DNA of 64,000 nt, taken from assembly GCA_030323885.1 (NCBI GenBank), contig CM059196.1:36744481-36808480 (forward strand), in the 5' to 3' direction. Source of the DNA: Branchipolynoe longqiensis (lineage: Eukaryota > Annelida > Polychaeta > Phyllodocida > Polynoidae). Both the position numbers and the translations under genes were made by a program. Each line of letters begins with the position of its first letter. Position 1 is the first letter of the stretch. Under the pieces are notes generated by a model that searched no databases, was not told the DNA's origin, and was given only the letters and a program-made list of their open reading frames with translations. Positions 35,467 through 50,400 of the stretch are shown here, in pieces.

Positions 35467-38400
35467 CTGCAAATAGAAATATATAACAGGGCGTCAAGTG
35501 AGGCAGTGTGTCAAAAAATAGGGATTTTGTATGACAGCAAAACCAAACCTTGGTTAAACCAATGATCCGTTAATCCAAACAAATGTCTAGGGTTCCTCAA
35601 GTTTGGTTTAACGGGGTTATACTGTAGTAAGTGCTAACACTTATGCATAGTCCGATCAAAACATCAAATTTTCGAAACCAAAACAATGATTTAAATTTGA
35701 TTCTACATAACTTACATACTGGTGCACTTATTTAACATTTCTCAGGGAATACTGAGGTACTTGAATAGAATCGGTTACCGCAGAGAGCTATGGTGTTTTG
35801 GCATGCCTCCAAAATTAATTTTGTATGGTTTCACTTGTATTTTCTTAAAAGTTGGCCATTTAAAATAAGTGACATCAAGGTAAAGTAAGGTACAATATAA
35901 CGATCAACCTAGTGTATTTATCTCAGAAAATGTCAGAAGCTCGAAACTATCGGACTGCATCTTTAACGAAAATAGAACAACAAAATTATGTAAATAAATA
36001 GGTTTATGGTCAAGCAAAAGTGTAGGAAAGTCAAAATTTAGTGCCAATGGGGGGTGGGGGGGGGCGGGAGGAATTATAACTTTGTACCAATTCTATTGCA
36101 TTTGTGACAAATTTGCTATTGACCTGAGTTTTGCGGGAGGACTGCGGGTCGATGATGGCGTTGATGAGTGACGGTCTGTTGGACTTGAGGCAGGCTGCGA
36201 GTGCCCGTCGAAGCGTGTCGGGCCGGTCTACCAAGTAGCCAGCCCCTCCAAACGCACGCATCACCCCATCGTACCGCGCGTCAGGCAGCAGAGCCGTCGG
36301 CAGCACACTGCAACGGTACAGGTTTATTGGGGTTTTACGTCCTGGCAACAACGCGCCATTAATATGGCCTATGTTGCCGACACGGCGTAAAGCAACCAAC
36401 CACCAATCAATGAATCATCCTGGTAACATCCAAAGTCACCGGACGGGATGGCCGAATGAGTTGAGCGTCCGTCTCCCATTTTGGTAGATGGTGGGATTCG
36501 GTGGCGGGAAGTTGTCTATTGGAACTCTACCATTGCACCGGACCACCAGACGCGGTATAAATTTAGTAACTCATTGGTTTGACTCGACCGGGAATTGAAC
36601 TCCCGATCTTCCGCACGGGAATCCTGCGCTATACCGATTCGGCCACCGCGTCCGGAGCAATGGTAGAGTTTTAAATCTAACACACAACTTCCCCCACCGA
36701 CCCGCCCTCTAACGGCAGTGGGAAGAGCGTATGGTCTGGGTAAGAGGACTCCCGTACTAACGCACATAATAGCACCAAAACCTACATGAAAATCAAATAA
36801 AAAATAAGAATAATAAATGTAATAGGAGATTTTAGAAAGTTAAGATCTTCAATTTAATGCTTCCTACTACTCGTCCAGTACTCAGGGTCCGTACACATGT
36901 GAAGATATGGATTTCAAGGGTGATAGGAATTCAAGAGTATTTTCAATTGGATTTCAGGGGGGAAACTGGCAAATTCGGACTAATTTAGATCAGTGGAGAC
37001 AGTTTAATGGAATTCAAGGCCTTGAAATGGGGAAAATGAAGTTAAAAACTTGTCAAGACTTTCCAGGCCCCGTATGGACCATGAGTACTGTACACTATGC
37101 CATGAGGTGTCGCTCAATGCGAGTCTCCCCAGATACTGAAGCTGCAAAACCATGTTCTTCGCTTAGTTTCAGCAACAGCAAAACTATTTGAAACGGAAAT
37201 AAAAGTAGACGCACTTGAGGGTTGGGTCTCCGGCTTCCTTGAAGGACTCCGCGTCAATTCCATTGGCGATGCCATTGTTGTTAATAACAATGATTACAAC
37301 AGGCAGGTTGTGTCTGTTAGGAAATACAAATGAACTAGTGCTAGGTATTGAATTTAAAACATCCCTGAAAAGTTCGTTTTCCCCCCAATATATTGTCATG
37401 GGGGTGATGAAAATGGGAAATATTGCGCCTAGAGTGGGTCTCGAACCCACATCTCTTTGCATTCCGGGCCAGTGGGCTAACCATTACACCACCTAGGCTC
37501 CCTGATATCAACACACTACCCATGCCTACCTGTCTATGTGGTTACTTGCCTGAGAGGTCAGTGCAGACCACTAGACTATCATAAAGTTCAAATATACTGA
37601 ATATTAAATGACAAATTATGAATTCATATCTTTCTATTTAATTTCATTCTCGTTAATTTCTCATCAATTATCATTTGTAGTTAATTATTGGGGTTTAAGT
37701 TCTAGTAATATCAAAGGTCATATCAAAACGGGTTTATCATCAAATGTGTACATATATTTAATCATATAGTAATATTAGTATTCATACTTCGTTAAAAAAA
37801 TTAATTTCTTCCTGAAATTTCATTTAACACGTACGCACATGATTAAATTTGATAGGACATACATTCTACTCCAACAAAATGATAACATCACATCTTTTCT
37901 TTTTTTTAAATCCAATATGCGTAGAGTTGATTCTTTTCATGTGATATAAAAAGGCAATAACATTCTATTATCACAAATATGTGAGTGTCTCCAATTATAA
38001 TTTGTTGAATGCCTGAATTTATTAAGGCTGCATAGTCAGATGGAGCCTCAAATTTGCAAAACCAAACCAATTATCTAGATTTGATTTTACATATCTAACT
38101 TAGATACTGACGCACTTATTGGGCATTTGTTGCTGCATAGAAGGGAATATTCAGTCAATTTAATAGAACCTGCTGAAACCAATGGTGTCAGAGTTTTGGC
38201 ATGCTTGTCAAAACTACTTTTAGATGTTTGCACTTCAAATATCTCAAAAGTTGGCCATTTTAAATCAAAGTTACTTCAAGCTAAACTAAGGTAGATTATA
38301 ACAATTAATTTAATATATTTATCTCAGAAAAAAATGACAGAAAGTTAAACCCATCAGACTATGTAACTTGAAAACCACCCATACCCACCTGCATATAGTC

Positions 38401-41400
38401 TCCACCTCCATGCCAGAGAAGCCAAAGGCGCTGTCACCGATAACACAGATTACCCTTTTCTGTGGTGCATGGTCACGACACCAGAGGGCGGCAGCGAGTG
38501 TAAACCCGATGCCAACTCCCATTGTGCCGAAAGTACCGGCGTCAAGTCTGCATGTAATCAATGTTATACATTACAAATTAAACCATGAGAAGTAGACTTA
38601 CTGCATACACACAAAGCAATGTAACTGTTCGGATGAGGTTGCTTTTGATTTTCTGTCCGATGATAACATTATTTTCAATTCTTCTAATATTAAGCCTTAG
38701 GATAGCTATTTACTAAAAGTGTATTTCATTCATCGAATAATATCTCTTGTCAGAGCCAGCTATGATGCCAGGGCGTAAATCTATCAGAGCTATCATATAA
38801 CTTTAATTACAAGCAAGTCATTTTGGGGTGTAGCACTGTCAACCTACCTTAACTTAGTTTGAAGTAACTTTTATTTTAAATGACTAGGTTTTGGAAATAT
38901 TTGGCAACACATGTTTAATAAGTGCCTTATTATCTAAGTTAGATATGCAGAATCAATTTTAGTTAATTATTTTGGTTTTGGAAATATGATGCTTCATCGG
39001 ACTATGCAGCTTTAATAGAACCTGTTACTGCAGAAGCCTATTGTATCAGAGTTTTCGGGTGCTTGCCAAAATTAAATTTGCATGTTGCCACTTCAAATAT
39101 CTCAAAAGTTAGCTATTTAAAATAAAAGTTATTACAAACTAAAGGAAAATAGATTATTCCGATCAACCTAATACATGTATCTTTAAAAAAAATGACAAAA
39201 ATTCAAAACCATCGGACTATACTACTTTAATAACCGCTGCTGTGGAGGCACGTACCTGTGTCGTGGAAGGTAGTTAGGCAGCATAGTCCGGCCGATGTCC
39301 ATTGTATTGGAGCCTTCGTTCACAATAATGCAATCCCTGGGAAGCTGGCTGCGCACCTAGTATAGTTTAACAATACCAACAATAAGCTGTTCAATTTAAA
39401 TATTGGCGCAAATAAACGTTTTTAAATGGTGTAATACATTCAAAGTGTTTATATCATACAGTAAAACCTCTCTAACTGACCACCTCCATAGATTGACCAT
39501 TCCCCATTATATTGTTTTATTTGGGTCCCAAGAATACCCTTGTAACCATATTCTAACTCCCTAAACCGACCACTTCCCTAAATGGACCACTTAAAGTCGG
39601 TCCCAAATTCGATCGTTTTAGAGAGGTTTTACTCTAGTTGATTCCCCCCCCCCCCTGTGTTTTGTGGGTCTAAAAAAAACTTTAAAAACTCGTGGAGCAA
39701 TTTCCACATAGAAATATTTCATCTATAGGATGAAATGAAAAGTGCATACCCATTTTTCAAGGCCTTTCCCGGATGGGAAATCTTAATGCTGAACTCAAGA
39801 ATATTCTTCAGTAAAGGCGAGTGAGTGAGTGAGTGAGTGAGTGAGTGAGTGAGTGAGTGAGTGAGTGAGTGAGTGAGTGAGTGAGTGAGTGAGTGAGTGA
39901 GTGAGTGATTCAACGCTATATCGGCATGACAAGATTCCAAACTTGTACCCATGTACGAACCTTGTTATGGTGCTACCTACCTCATTCAGTGCACAGTAGT
40001 AGTTCATCGGTAACGACTGGTCCTCAATCATTGTCTGGCGAATGAAATGAACATTGTATCAACATTTCTTAATATACAGAGATATCAATTATGCCTGATG
40101 AGTCATATGTTGAAGATGATCCTGAAAATAATTTTACTGAGAAACAGACAGAAAATTGAAGAACAAATCAGTAACGTACAAAGTGGGTTTATATCTGGAA
40201 GAGGTACACGTGAAGGGATTTTCAATATGAGAATGATTTGTGAACGTTATTGTGAAGTGAACCAGGATGTTTATGCCTGCTTTATTGACTATGAGAAGGC
40301 CTTCGACCGAGTCAATCATGAACTGTTAATCAAATGTTTACAAGATATTGGTGTCAATGGCAAAGACATTAAACTAATTGTGAACTTATACTGGACACAA
40401 CGTGCATTTATAAAAATGGAGCAGGGCCTATCGGATGAAGTTATGATTAAACGAGGAGTTCGACAGGGGTGTGTATTGTCACCATGTCTATTTAACCTGT
40501 ACACAGAGATGATTTTCAGACACATTGAAGATTGCAAGGGAGTGACAATAGGTGGCATGAACGTCAACAATCTTAGATATGCCGATGACAGTGTAATACT
40601 AGCAGACAGTGAGAAAAACCTACAAGATATAGTGAATAGAATCAATAAAGCTGGAATACTATTCAACATGAAGATGAATGCCAGGAAGACCAAAACAATG
40701 GTTATAAGTAAAAAGACAGATAAACCAAATGTCAATATAACCATAGATGGCACAAACATAGAACAAGTATCCGAATTCATATATCTCGGACAAAAGATTA
40801 CAAATGATGGGAGATGTGAGGAAGAAATTAAAAGAAGGATAACAATAGCCCGAACAACATTCTCCAAAATGTATAGAGTGTTAACATCAAGTAAGATATT
40901 AATACAAACAAGGAAGCGTATTCTTCAGTGTTATGTGTGGTCTACTCTAATGTATGGGGCAGAGACATGGACAATCTCTAAGAAAATGTACAAACGTTTA
41001 GCAGCATTTGAGATGTGGACTTATCGAAGGATGATGAAAATATCATGGACAAAGAAGATCACCAACAAAGAAGTTCTCAGAAAAATTAAAAATAAGAAAA
41101 GCTTGTTTGCCACTATACAGACAAAGAAACTTATTTATTTTGGCCACATCATTCGTCAGAGTTCAATATACCGTACATTGTTGGAAGGGAAGGTGAATGG
41201 CAGCAGAGGGAGAGGGAGACCAAGAACATCATGGTTTACAAATATTTCACAGTGGACAGGCTTGAATTATTCAGTCTATCAGAACAGCACAACATCGGGA
41301 CAAGTGGAGAACCATTGCATCCAACCCTCGACTAGAGGATGGAACTATTGATTGATTGATCAATTATGTACATTCCCCAAGTAAAGTATACTTTCTAAAA

Positions 41401-44400
41401 AAAAGAATTTTAAAAGCACCGTCATATTATAGACCCACATGTATAATACAATTTTATGGTTTCTACTGAATGTGTTATGAAGGAGCAAATTACGAGAAAT
41501 AGCAGGATGTCGGATTTATATGGATACAACTGTAGGCAGTTAGCAGTATTGTGGAAAAGTGTCCACATCGCTGCTGAATTGATATCAGTCTGGTGCAATT
41601 GTATGCAATGTGTATTGTGTAAGTTGGTCGTCGGTTGTTGGAGTTTTACGTCCTGGCAACATCTAAGATCATATGAGGACGGGTACCAACTTTGACAATG
41701 CACACTCATGGCAACTTTATAGTGCTTCCCCAGTGGGAGACCAGGCTGCCAGCACCATGACCTGATATCCCAATCAGTCACATTATCCTGACACTGAGTC
41801 AACCAGTCCTTGCCGTGTCCTAATAATGCCGAGCGCCTGGCTAGGATGCGAAAGGTATCAATTTTTATGTCATTGGTTTGACTCGACCATGGCTTGAACC
41901 CATGGGTTCGAATTCCACGATCTCCAAAAACGGGAGACAGACGTTCAGCTCATTCGGCCATCCCGTCTGGTTGGTAAGTAAGTAAGTAAGTAAGTAACAA
42001 AACGTAATTACCCTTGCGCTGGATACATTCTGAGAAATCTTTAGTTTGAGCATGTGCCACCAGGTGGAGTCGTCAGGGTGGCGCGTTGGATCCGAGCGAC
42101 AGTCAAATTCAGCGTTCATCTGGTGACGAGTGGAATACGTTACAACGGGCGAAGAGTGGAGCCAGTTAGCATACGGGGTTACAACGGTTGTCACCAACAC
42201 TCCGAATATAGAATAGTAAGTGGTTGGTTGTTGGAGTTTTATGTCCAAAATCTAAGGTCATATCAGGACAGGTACCAACTTGTGACAGTGCGCACCGATG
42301 GCGAATTTATAGTGCTGCCAGACTGGGAAATCAGGCGGCCAGCACCATGACCCCATATCCCACTATCACATTATCCTGACACTGAGCTAACATGTCTTTG
42401 CCCTATCCTATTAATGCCGAGCACCAAGATAGGAAGTAAGAAGTATCAATTTTGTAAGTCATTGGTTTGACTCGACCGGGAATTGAACTTCTGATCTCCT
42501 ACACGGGAAGCCTGCGCTCTACACATTCGGCCACCGCGCACGGTGAATAGTAAGTGGAGAGTTATACACACAGGGTTCATACCCATGCTGAAATATCAAA
42601 TTCAATGACTTTCAATCCAAAATTCCAGGATGTTTTTAAGACGTTTATTAAATTAAAGTACCCCGAAACATGGTCTTATTCATAGTTGATTCATTGTGTA
42701 AGATGTGAGTGTAAATAAGCATAAAAATAATAAATGTATGTATAGTTTTAAGAGAGAAATCAAGAGGCAGAATAACAAGCCCACAAAACCCACTGATTAA
42801 TCAATAAAAAAATATGCACATAACACCGCAGCTATTTCACAGATCGGCGATTATAGGCTTTAAAAAATATATAGTCACGATTTTCCACTTCACAGGATTT
42901 TCAAGGATCTTTAAACAAATTCCATGACTTTCCAAGCACGGAATACTGAATTATGAAATTCCATTACTTTCTGTGTTTTTAAGGACCCATCCGAACCCTG
43001 TATATAAATGTATGCATCAAGGTACCAATAGATATTGATATTGTTGTTAATATTATTATTATTATTATTATTATTATATTAAGAAACAGCTTTTGAGAGT
43101 CAGCTGAACAAAAGTAAATACAAGTATCTGCACTCCACATTGATTTATTTGTTTATTGGAGTTTTACGTCCTAGCAACCTCTAGTTATATCAGAATATGT
43201 GACAATGCTTGCGACAATGTGCACTACAATGTTCCTGGGAGACCTATGATCAGATATCTCACTCAGTCACATTACTGAGCAAACCAGTCCTTGCCCTATC
43301 CTATTCCTAATAATGACAAGCGCCAGGCTAGGTAGCAACAAATATTAAATTGGTAAATCATAGGTATGACTCTGCCAAGGTTTGACCTCCCACATCGGCA
43401 GCCGGCGTTCTACTCATTCAGTTATCCCGTCTGGTATTCCATATGGGACAATAATATACTTAGTCACAACATGTAAACCCCAAAAAGAAATTTAAAAAAA
43501 CAATAAATGCCAACATAAAAATATTACTTATAGCAGCTTCACAAGGTGTTACCAGCAATACCAGATGAACCATAGATTCCAGGATACACCCAGCAAACAC
43601 CAGCAGATTCAAATTCATTGCTGCACATGACAAACCTGAACAGAGCATCCTCACCACATGTAGTGGGCACTGGTGGTGGACTCTGACTTGGCCTGAGGAT
43701 GCAGCTCAAACACTCTAACCTAATCTAATCTATGATATGTAAATAGGAGAAGGCTAGTCTAGTAATAAGGGTAGAACAAAATAAAATACATATATGCCAA
43801 GAAAATAAAAAAAAACTAACATAGACTATTAACCATACCAACCATCTATCTGCTACTGAAATGCAGGCAATCAAATAACTTATCAGCAGCTACTGTGTGG
43901 TAAGATAACACCAACACTACAACTGGCCAGCATTGAAAACAAGCCTGAGTACCCGGGCGTATATGCTATGGACAGTATAAATACAGCCTCAATAAAAAAT
44001 CTAATTACAATAGAAATCTAATGTCGGCGTAAAATCCTAAATGCCCCCCCCCCCCCCTTAAAGTTGCATATTCCGATAAAGCATCAAATCTTCAAAAGCA
44101 AAACACTGATCTAGATGTTAACCTACATAACCAACTAAGATACTGGTGCACTTATTAAGTATTTGTAGCTACATAGAAGGGGATACTAAGTCAATTGAAG
44201 GTAGTCATTTTAAATCAAGGTTACTTCACACCAAAGTAAAACCAATCTACTATATTTATCTCAGAAAATTACAGAAACTCAAAACCATCAGACTATGCAA
44301 CTGTTAGTACTCATGTTATGTGTCGCCAAGTTGAGTAGTGTGTATCAAAAGTGGAAACAATCATATCAATTTATTTGTTACTGCTTAGCAATTGCTAAAA

Positions 44401-47400
44401 TAAAACACCAAAAAACTAACAATTTGAGCATACAGCTCAATGACTTTAATTTTAATCTTAATCTTAAAGTTGCATAGTCCGATGGTTTTGAATTTCTTTA
44501 TTTTTTCTGAGATAAATATATTAGATCGATCACTGGTATCTCCTTTACATTAGTTCAAAGTTACTTTTATTTTAAATAGTAAACTTTTGAGATATTTTGA
44601 GTGCAAACATGGAAAATTAGTTTTGGCAAGCTTGCCAAACCTCTGACAGCATAGACTTCTGCAGTAACAGGTTCTGTTAAATTGACTCAGTATTGCCATC
44701 TACGCAGAAACAAATGCTTAATAAGTGCATCAGTATCTAAGTTAGATATATAAAATCAAATCTAGATAATTCGGTTGGTTTTGAAAATTTGATATTTCAT
44801 CGCACTATGCAGCTTTAACCCCCTGACTTACCTGTGTGACTACACTATCAATGTCGCCATGAAGACAGATGGCGCCAGGGGCGTTATTAGACAGCTCTTC
44901 TGGCTGGATGTCCACCTAAAGAGAATCCACGGGATTATTCATTTTGTTAACAGGAATTTGGAGTATTAATTGGTGAAATCAGAATATGACTTACATAAAG
45001 ATGTAATCACACTTGTAAGATAGTGTAGCATTTTATATATACAAAAAGAGTAAATAACTGGGGGTGGGAGGAATGGCACGCTGCATGGCCGATCAATGTT
45101 TAAGTCATTGGTTTGACTCGACTAGGGTTCGAAACCGTGGGTTCGAATCCCACGATCTAGCAAAACCGGAGACGGACGTTCAACTCAATCGGCCACCCCG
45201 TCTGGTCATTTTATGGAACGAAGATCAGGCATCTCGTCATGTCACGAGTTGCTCCGAACATGCTTGAACTGATCTGAACTGCTCAGGGCGTCTGGGTCAT
45301 CGTGCCTGGCCCTCAAACACGTTGTCGCTGATACGTCAGCCAAGTTATTTCTATTAATTATTAAATAATAAATAACCTTAAAAGTTATTATTCCTCATTG
45401 TCTTTATTGTATGCCTGTGTGTCCGAGTGTGTGAATTGTCAGGGAATCGCGGAAAATTCCCGGAAGTCGGGTATCATATATATTGGTATACCCTGATAGT
45501 GCTGCACCGTTTGAAGCATGTATTAGTGTACGCTGATAGTGCTGCGGTACTTAGAGCATTTATCAGTAGTACACGCTGATAGTGCTGCGGAGTCTGCACC
45601 AAATATTAGTAGTAGTACACGCTAAGAACGAAAATCTAATTTAGTATTGTCAAGAGCTTGAGGATGAATTCTAGCCGTAGTCAATATGGGTGAGAACTGA
45701 TTTCTCGCTAGCCGTAATCTACCTGTATGATCTTGACATTTTTATCATAGCGGGGTGGAAGTCCGAAGTGAAGTATCCAGTTGAGACGTGCCCCAAGAAG
45801 CAGAATCACATCCGCCTGTTGCAGCGCTCTGAATGATGGGAGAACTGCACAAATCTTATTTGATTAGAGACAATTTATTGTTGCTAAGATTAAATTGCTT
45901 TAGTTATGATTTATCAGCATTTACTTAAAGTTGCATAGTCTGATGGTTTTGAATTTCTGTATTTTTTCTGAGATAAATATATTAGATCGATCACTAGTAT
46001 CTACTTTACATTAGTTCAAAGTTACTTTTATTTTAAATGGTAAACTTTTGAGATATTTTGAGTGCAAAAATGGAAAATTAGTTTTGGCAAGCTTACCAAA
46101 ACTCTGACACCATAGACTTCTTCAGTAACAGGGTCTGTTAAATTGACTCAGTATTGCCTTCTGCGGAGAAATGTTAGATATGTAAAATCAAATCTAGATA
46201 ATTGGTTTTGTTTTGAAAATTTGATATTTCATTGGACTATGCAGCTTTAATATTAAGGGTCTTAATGTACACGATTGTGATATATGTGCACAGGGCGGGC
46301 ACACTTTTGTACATCTAATAACCTTTGCTGGGGACAAATTTACATAACCTAATAAAGACAAACAAATATACTAAATAAATTCGAATATGCATAATTTATG
46401 CGTTCGAAGATCACAATATGTAATATAACTAAATCAACAATAAGGACTAAATATTCAGAAATTAGTATAACAAATATATTTAACATAACAAATATTTTTT
46501 AAATATATGTATATGACAAAATAAATAAATAAAATAATAATAATAATAATAATAAAAGAATAAATAAGACAATATTATTAAAACCAAATGATCACGTCAG
46601 TTTTGCGGAACGACTAAAATCACAAAATGAAACAGCAAAATCAGAGCCTGAAAAATCGGAATCATTCCGCGGAAATAGGAATACTCGGCGGGTTTGTAAC
46701 ACTACTAACAGTCACACACCTTGATCGAGCAGAGGCCACGCAGAGAGGGTGGTCATCGGGGACTAAGCCTTTGCCCATTGGAGTCGGGAGGAAAGGCAGG
46801 CCGTGCTCAGTGAGAAGTCGACCCACCGAGACCTCCGCCCGCCCATACGCCGCGCCTAGGGACCCGAGAAACTGTTTTTGATCTTGATCCAAACATGCTT
46901 AACAATATTAAATTCTGTAGTAGTCTAAACTGACCTCTCAGGTGAGGAGCCACATATACAGGTATGCGTGGATAGGGTGATGACATCAGGGAGCCTAGGT
47001 GGTGTAATATAAGTATTAGCACCCCAGCCTGGTATGCAAGAGATGTGGGTTCGAAAATTTGCTCTATGCGCAATATTTCCCATTTTTTAGCATCCTTCCC
47101 ACGACAATACACAATTTCCACGACTCATGCGCAGAGCATAATCCATTTTTGAATCATTTTTGATAATTATAGCTGTATCCTATTGATTGATTGATTGATT
47201 GAATGAAAAATTCGATCGTCAGTGTAAAACAACACAGTGACACACTGTCGACCCACAACACGAGTGTCATTGCCTATTACTAGGTGTCGTACTAGTCGCG
47301 GAAATCGTGTATTGCATGAGTGACTTACCTTTTCCGATTATCACGAGGGGGCGCTGTGCAGTGAGGAGGGCGGTGACGGCGGCGCGGACAGCAACAGGGT

Positions 47401-50400
47401 CGGCGAGAGTGCGGGGTGGTGAAGGGGTGGCCGGTAGTTGCAGAACCTCGTCGGTGTTGCCCTGGATCATATCTGCCGGGAAATCCAGGTAGGCTGTCCC
47501 TGGTCGGCCATGGGTCGTCATCCGGAACGCCTGGTTGGATACAACCGTTGGTGGTTATAATGAACCATTTAGAGAGAAGCGATTCTACAGTTGTTGAGAA
47601 GGATAATTGGGAGGAGGGGGTGGAGGAGGAGGATGACGAGGACGAGAAGGAGAAAGAGAAAGAAGAGGACCAGGAGGGAAAGGGGGAGCGGGAGGAGAGG
47701 GGTCGAAGGATGGGGGGGGGGGGAGAAAGAGAAAGAAAAGGAAGAGGATCAGGAGGGGAAGGGGAGGGGGGAGGAGGGGATGGGGAATGGGGAGGGGGTG
47801 TGAGGAGGAAAATGAGGAGGAAGAGGTGGAGGGGGTGGGAGGAGGAACAGGAGGAGGAACAGGAACAGGAGCAGCAGGAGGAGGCACAGGAAAAATAGTG
47901 TTCAGTAGCAGCAGTAGCAGTAGCAGTAGCAGTAGTAGCAGTAGCAAGCGCAAGATGAGCAGGATCAGGATTGATTAGATATAGCTTCCATATTTTAGTA
48001 TTAACCATTGAGGATGACTACAGTTCACCTTCTTCCCTCCAAATTAATTAATTACCTTTTCAAAGTAGAAGGGAATACGTTCGATGGAGCTTGGACGTGC
48101 AGAATACTTGCAGAAGGGCTTCACACTTTCAACTTGGAGATACTCCTGGAAACCCCCTCGCCCTTCTTGGCCAGCGAAACTCGCGCCCCCGAGAACCAAC
48201 AGGGGCCTATAGCATGGAGGAAATAACAATACATATCAGTCGCCGCCTATTACTATAAATTTGTTTATCTATGTATTTCCAACACACGTCAGTTTCAGGC
48301 TGCTACTGTAAACTTGTTTGGCTATTTACTATCCGAGGTCACCGGGCGCGGTGGCCGAATCGGTAGAGTGCGAGCCTTGCGCACGGGAGATCGGGAGTTT
48401 GATACTTGTCACTTCCTACCCTGGTGCTCGGCATTAATAGGATAGGGCAAGGACTGGTGAGCTCACTGTCAGAAAAAATGTGACTGAGTGGGATATCGAG
48501 TCATGGTGCTGGCACCCTGATTTCCCAGTGGGGCAACACTATAAAGTCACCATGAGTGTGTAGTCACAAGTCAGTACCCGTCCTGATATGATCTTAGATG
48601 TTGCCATAAAACTCCTAACACCCAACCAACTATCAGAGGTAAGTAAATATAAGCAGAGGCCTATAGCATGGAGGAAATATCAATACAGATCAGTTCCAGC
48701 CTGCTACTATAAACTTGTTTGGCTATTTACAATCATAGGTAAGTAAACACGCACATAATACCGCTATCATTTATTTTGTCCCTTCATAAAATAAACAATG
48801 ACATTTCATTATAGCAAAGATAGCTTACAATTCGCGAATTTTTCCTAACAGTATATAGGTGTTGCCTTGATTAGTATTTATGTAACTTGATGTGGCTTAA
48901 CAAAAGAGAACCAAATCTGTACCTGGCGATAAGATCGATTAAATTTTCCTAGATTATATCGGTTACAAAAATACCTTTGGTATATTATAAGTAATTCCAT
49001 GTATTAAATTAAATGTCTTTACTAAACTTTCAGTGAACTATAAAGTAGTGTTTTTTCTTGTTTAAGCTTGCTACACACACCAACAATTTTCCTGCGCGTT
49101 TGCCATTCCTCCTATTGCATGAAGCACGCCAGGTCCCGACACTGTCAGCACAACACCGGGCCTGGCAACGAAATTGTAAAAGTTAGTCTATTACAAGTAT
49201 TAGCTACACAAAACCTATTCAAATGCAACTAACACTTAATTGCAAATCATAGACTTAGATCCGTACCAACTCAGTAAAATGCATCGTTCATTGTTTCTTC
49301 ATTACTACCTCTTCCCGGTAATAACAAATGTTGGATTAAAGAGATTTCTTTTTAAAGAATTGTCTGATTGCCCCAATTATTAAGGTACTTAATAATTGGG
49401 GTAATCTTAAAACATCCCCTTTTCTTATGAGAAAAGGGAATGCTTACAAATCCACCTTTATTTCCCGTACACTGCCGTAACTCTACTGCTAAGATAAAGT
49501 GAGTTCATAAGGCCCCATACAATGAAATGTTTTTTTCTAGAGCCAATAGCTCACATAACTAGTAGCTGTTTTAATTTGGGCAATTTTGAGACCTCCTACA
49601 TTGAAATTGTGATGTTAACTGCATTGTGGATGTTACGCGTAACATTGGTAATTTACGGCGGAGACGAGAACCACACGAACTGACTTACATATAGATAGGC
49701 ACAGGACCGACGGCTGGGATCTCCTCTATTGACCAGCGGTTCTCCCGGCGCGGTGGCGCCATCTAGCAGAAACCCCGTGATACAATACAAAACGTAGTTC
49801 CCGGAATTCCTCCAGGTGGCGCCACGGGCAGTTACCCGCCCCTACAGTCACGCGACCGCCAAACCGTTCGAGATTCGACCAGAACCGCCGCAGCCGCCGC
49901 CATCACAGGACCCCTCTCGTCTTCTTCTCCCACCCGCCCACACCATTAAATGGAGAGTAACGATAGGGTCAAGAGTCCCGGTCCTTGACCACTTGACTCA
50001 CACAGACTTGGGAAGCTTCGAATGCTCTGGACTGCCAGTTACCAATCTTGTACCATTATAACTGACCAATGTTCTGCATATCTGATATCATACTTGACTA
50101 TATGTATCTATCTGACTTATTGAACTGTACCTGTTATTATGTATCAGATTGACCTTGTATCGTATGTGAGCCCTTTCCGATGAGAAGTAAATAACCATTA
50201 TATAATACCTTTGTCTCCGTCTCGTTAATTATGGTGCGTTTTAAATGTGGCGTTTAAATTTCTTTAATTATGTACCGTTTGTCTTCCTCTTACATAGATA
50301 GACCTGGTTTATCCAATTTGAGTTACCCCTACCCCGTTTTGCTGAATGTAACTTATTCTAAAAATAACACCCATAGCTTAATCTAGCATAAACAGTGCAG

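Noticed and set aside
36031..36399. Long open frame across HACL1 exon 15 as the real C terminus
   Set aside because: It starts in SINE-like/intron sequence and ends with a Pro-rich tail without a peroxisomal signal. The spliced 33-nt exon aligns residue by residue with the human end and restores SKL.
39719..40031. LTHSLTHS repeat proteins
   Set aside because: Translation of the GTGA microsatellite.
47325..48008. Long frames of Pro/Ser or Glu/Arg/Gly on both strands
   Set aside because: Products of the polypurine tract. The only real coding here is HACL1 exon 6 at its edge.
49816..50061. 81-codon frame as a gene
   Set aside because: Short and Pro-rich with no family resemblance; it lies in a GC-rich patch that may be an LTR-like repeat inside a HACL1 intron.
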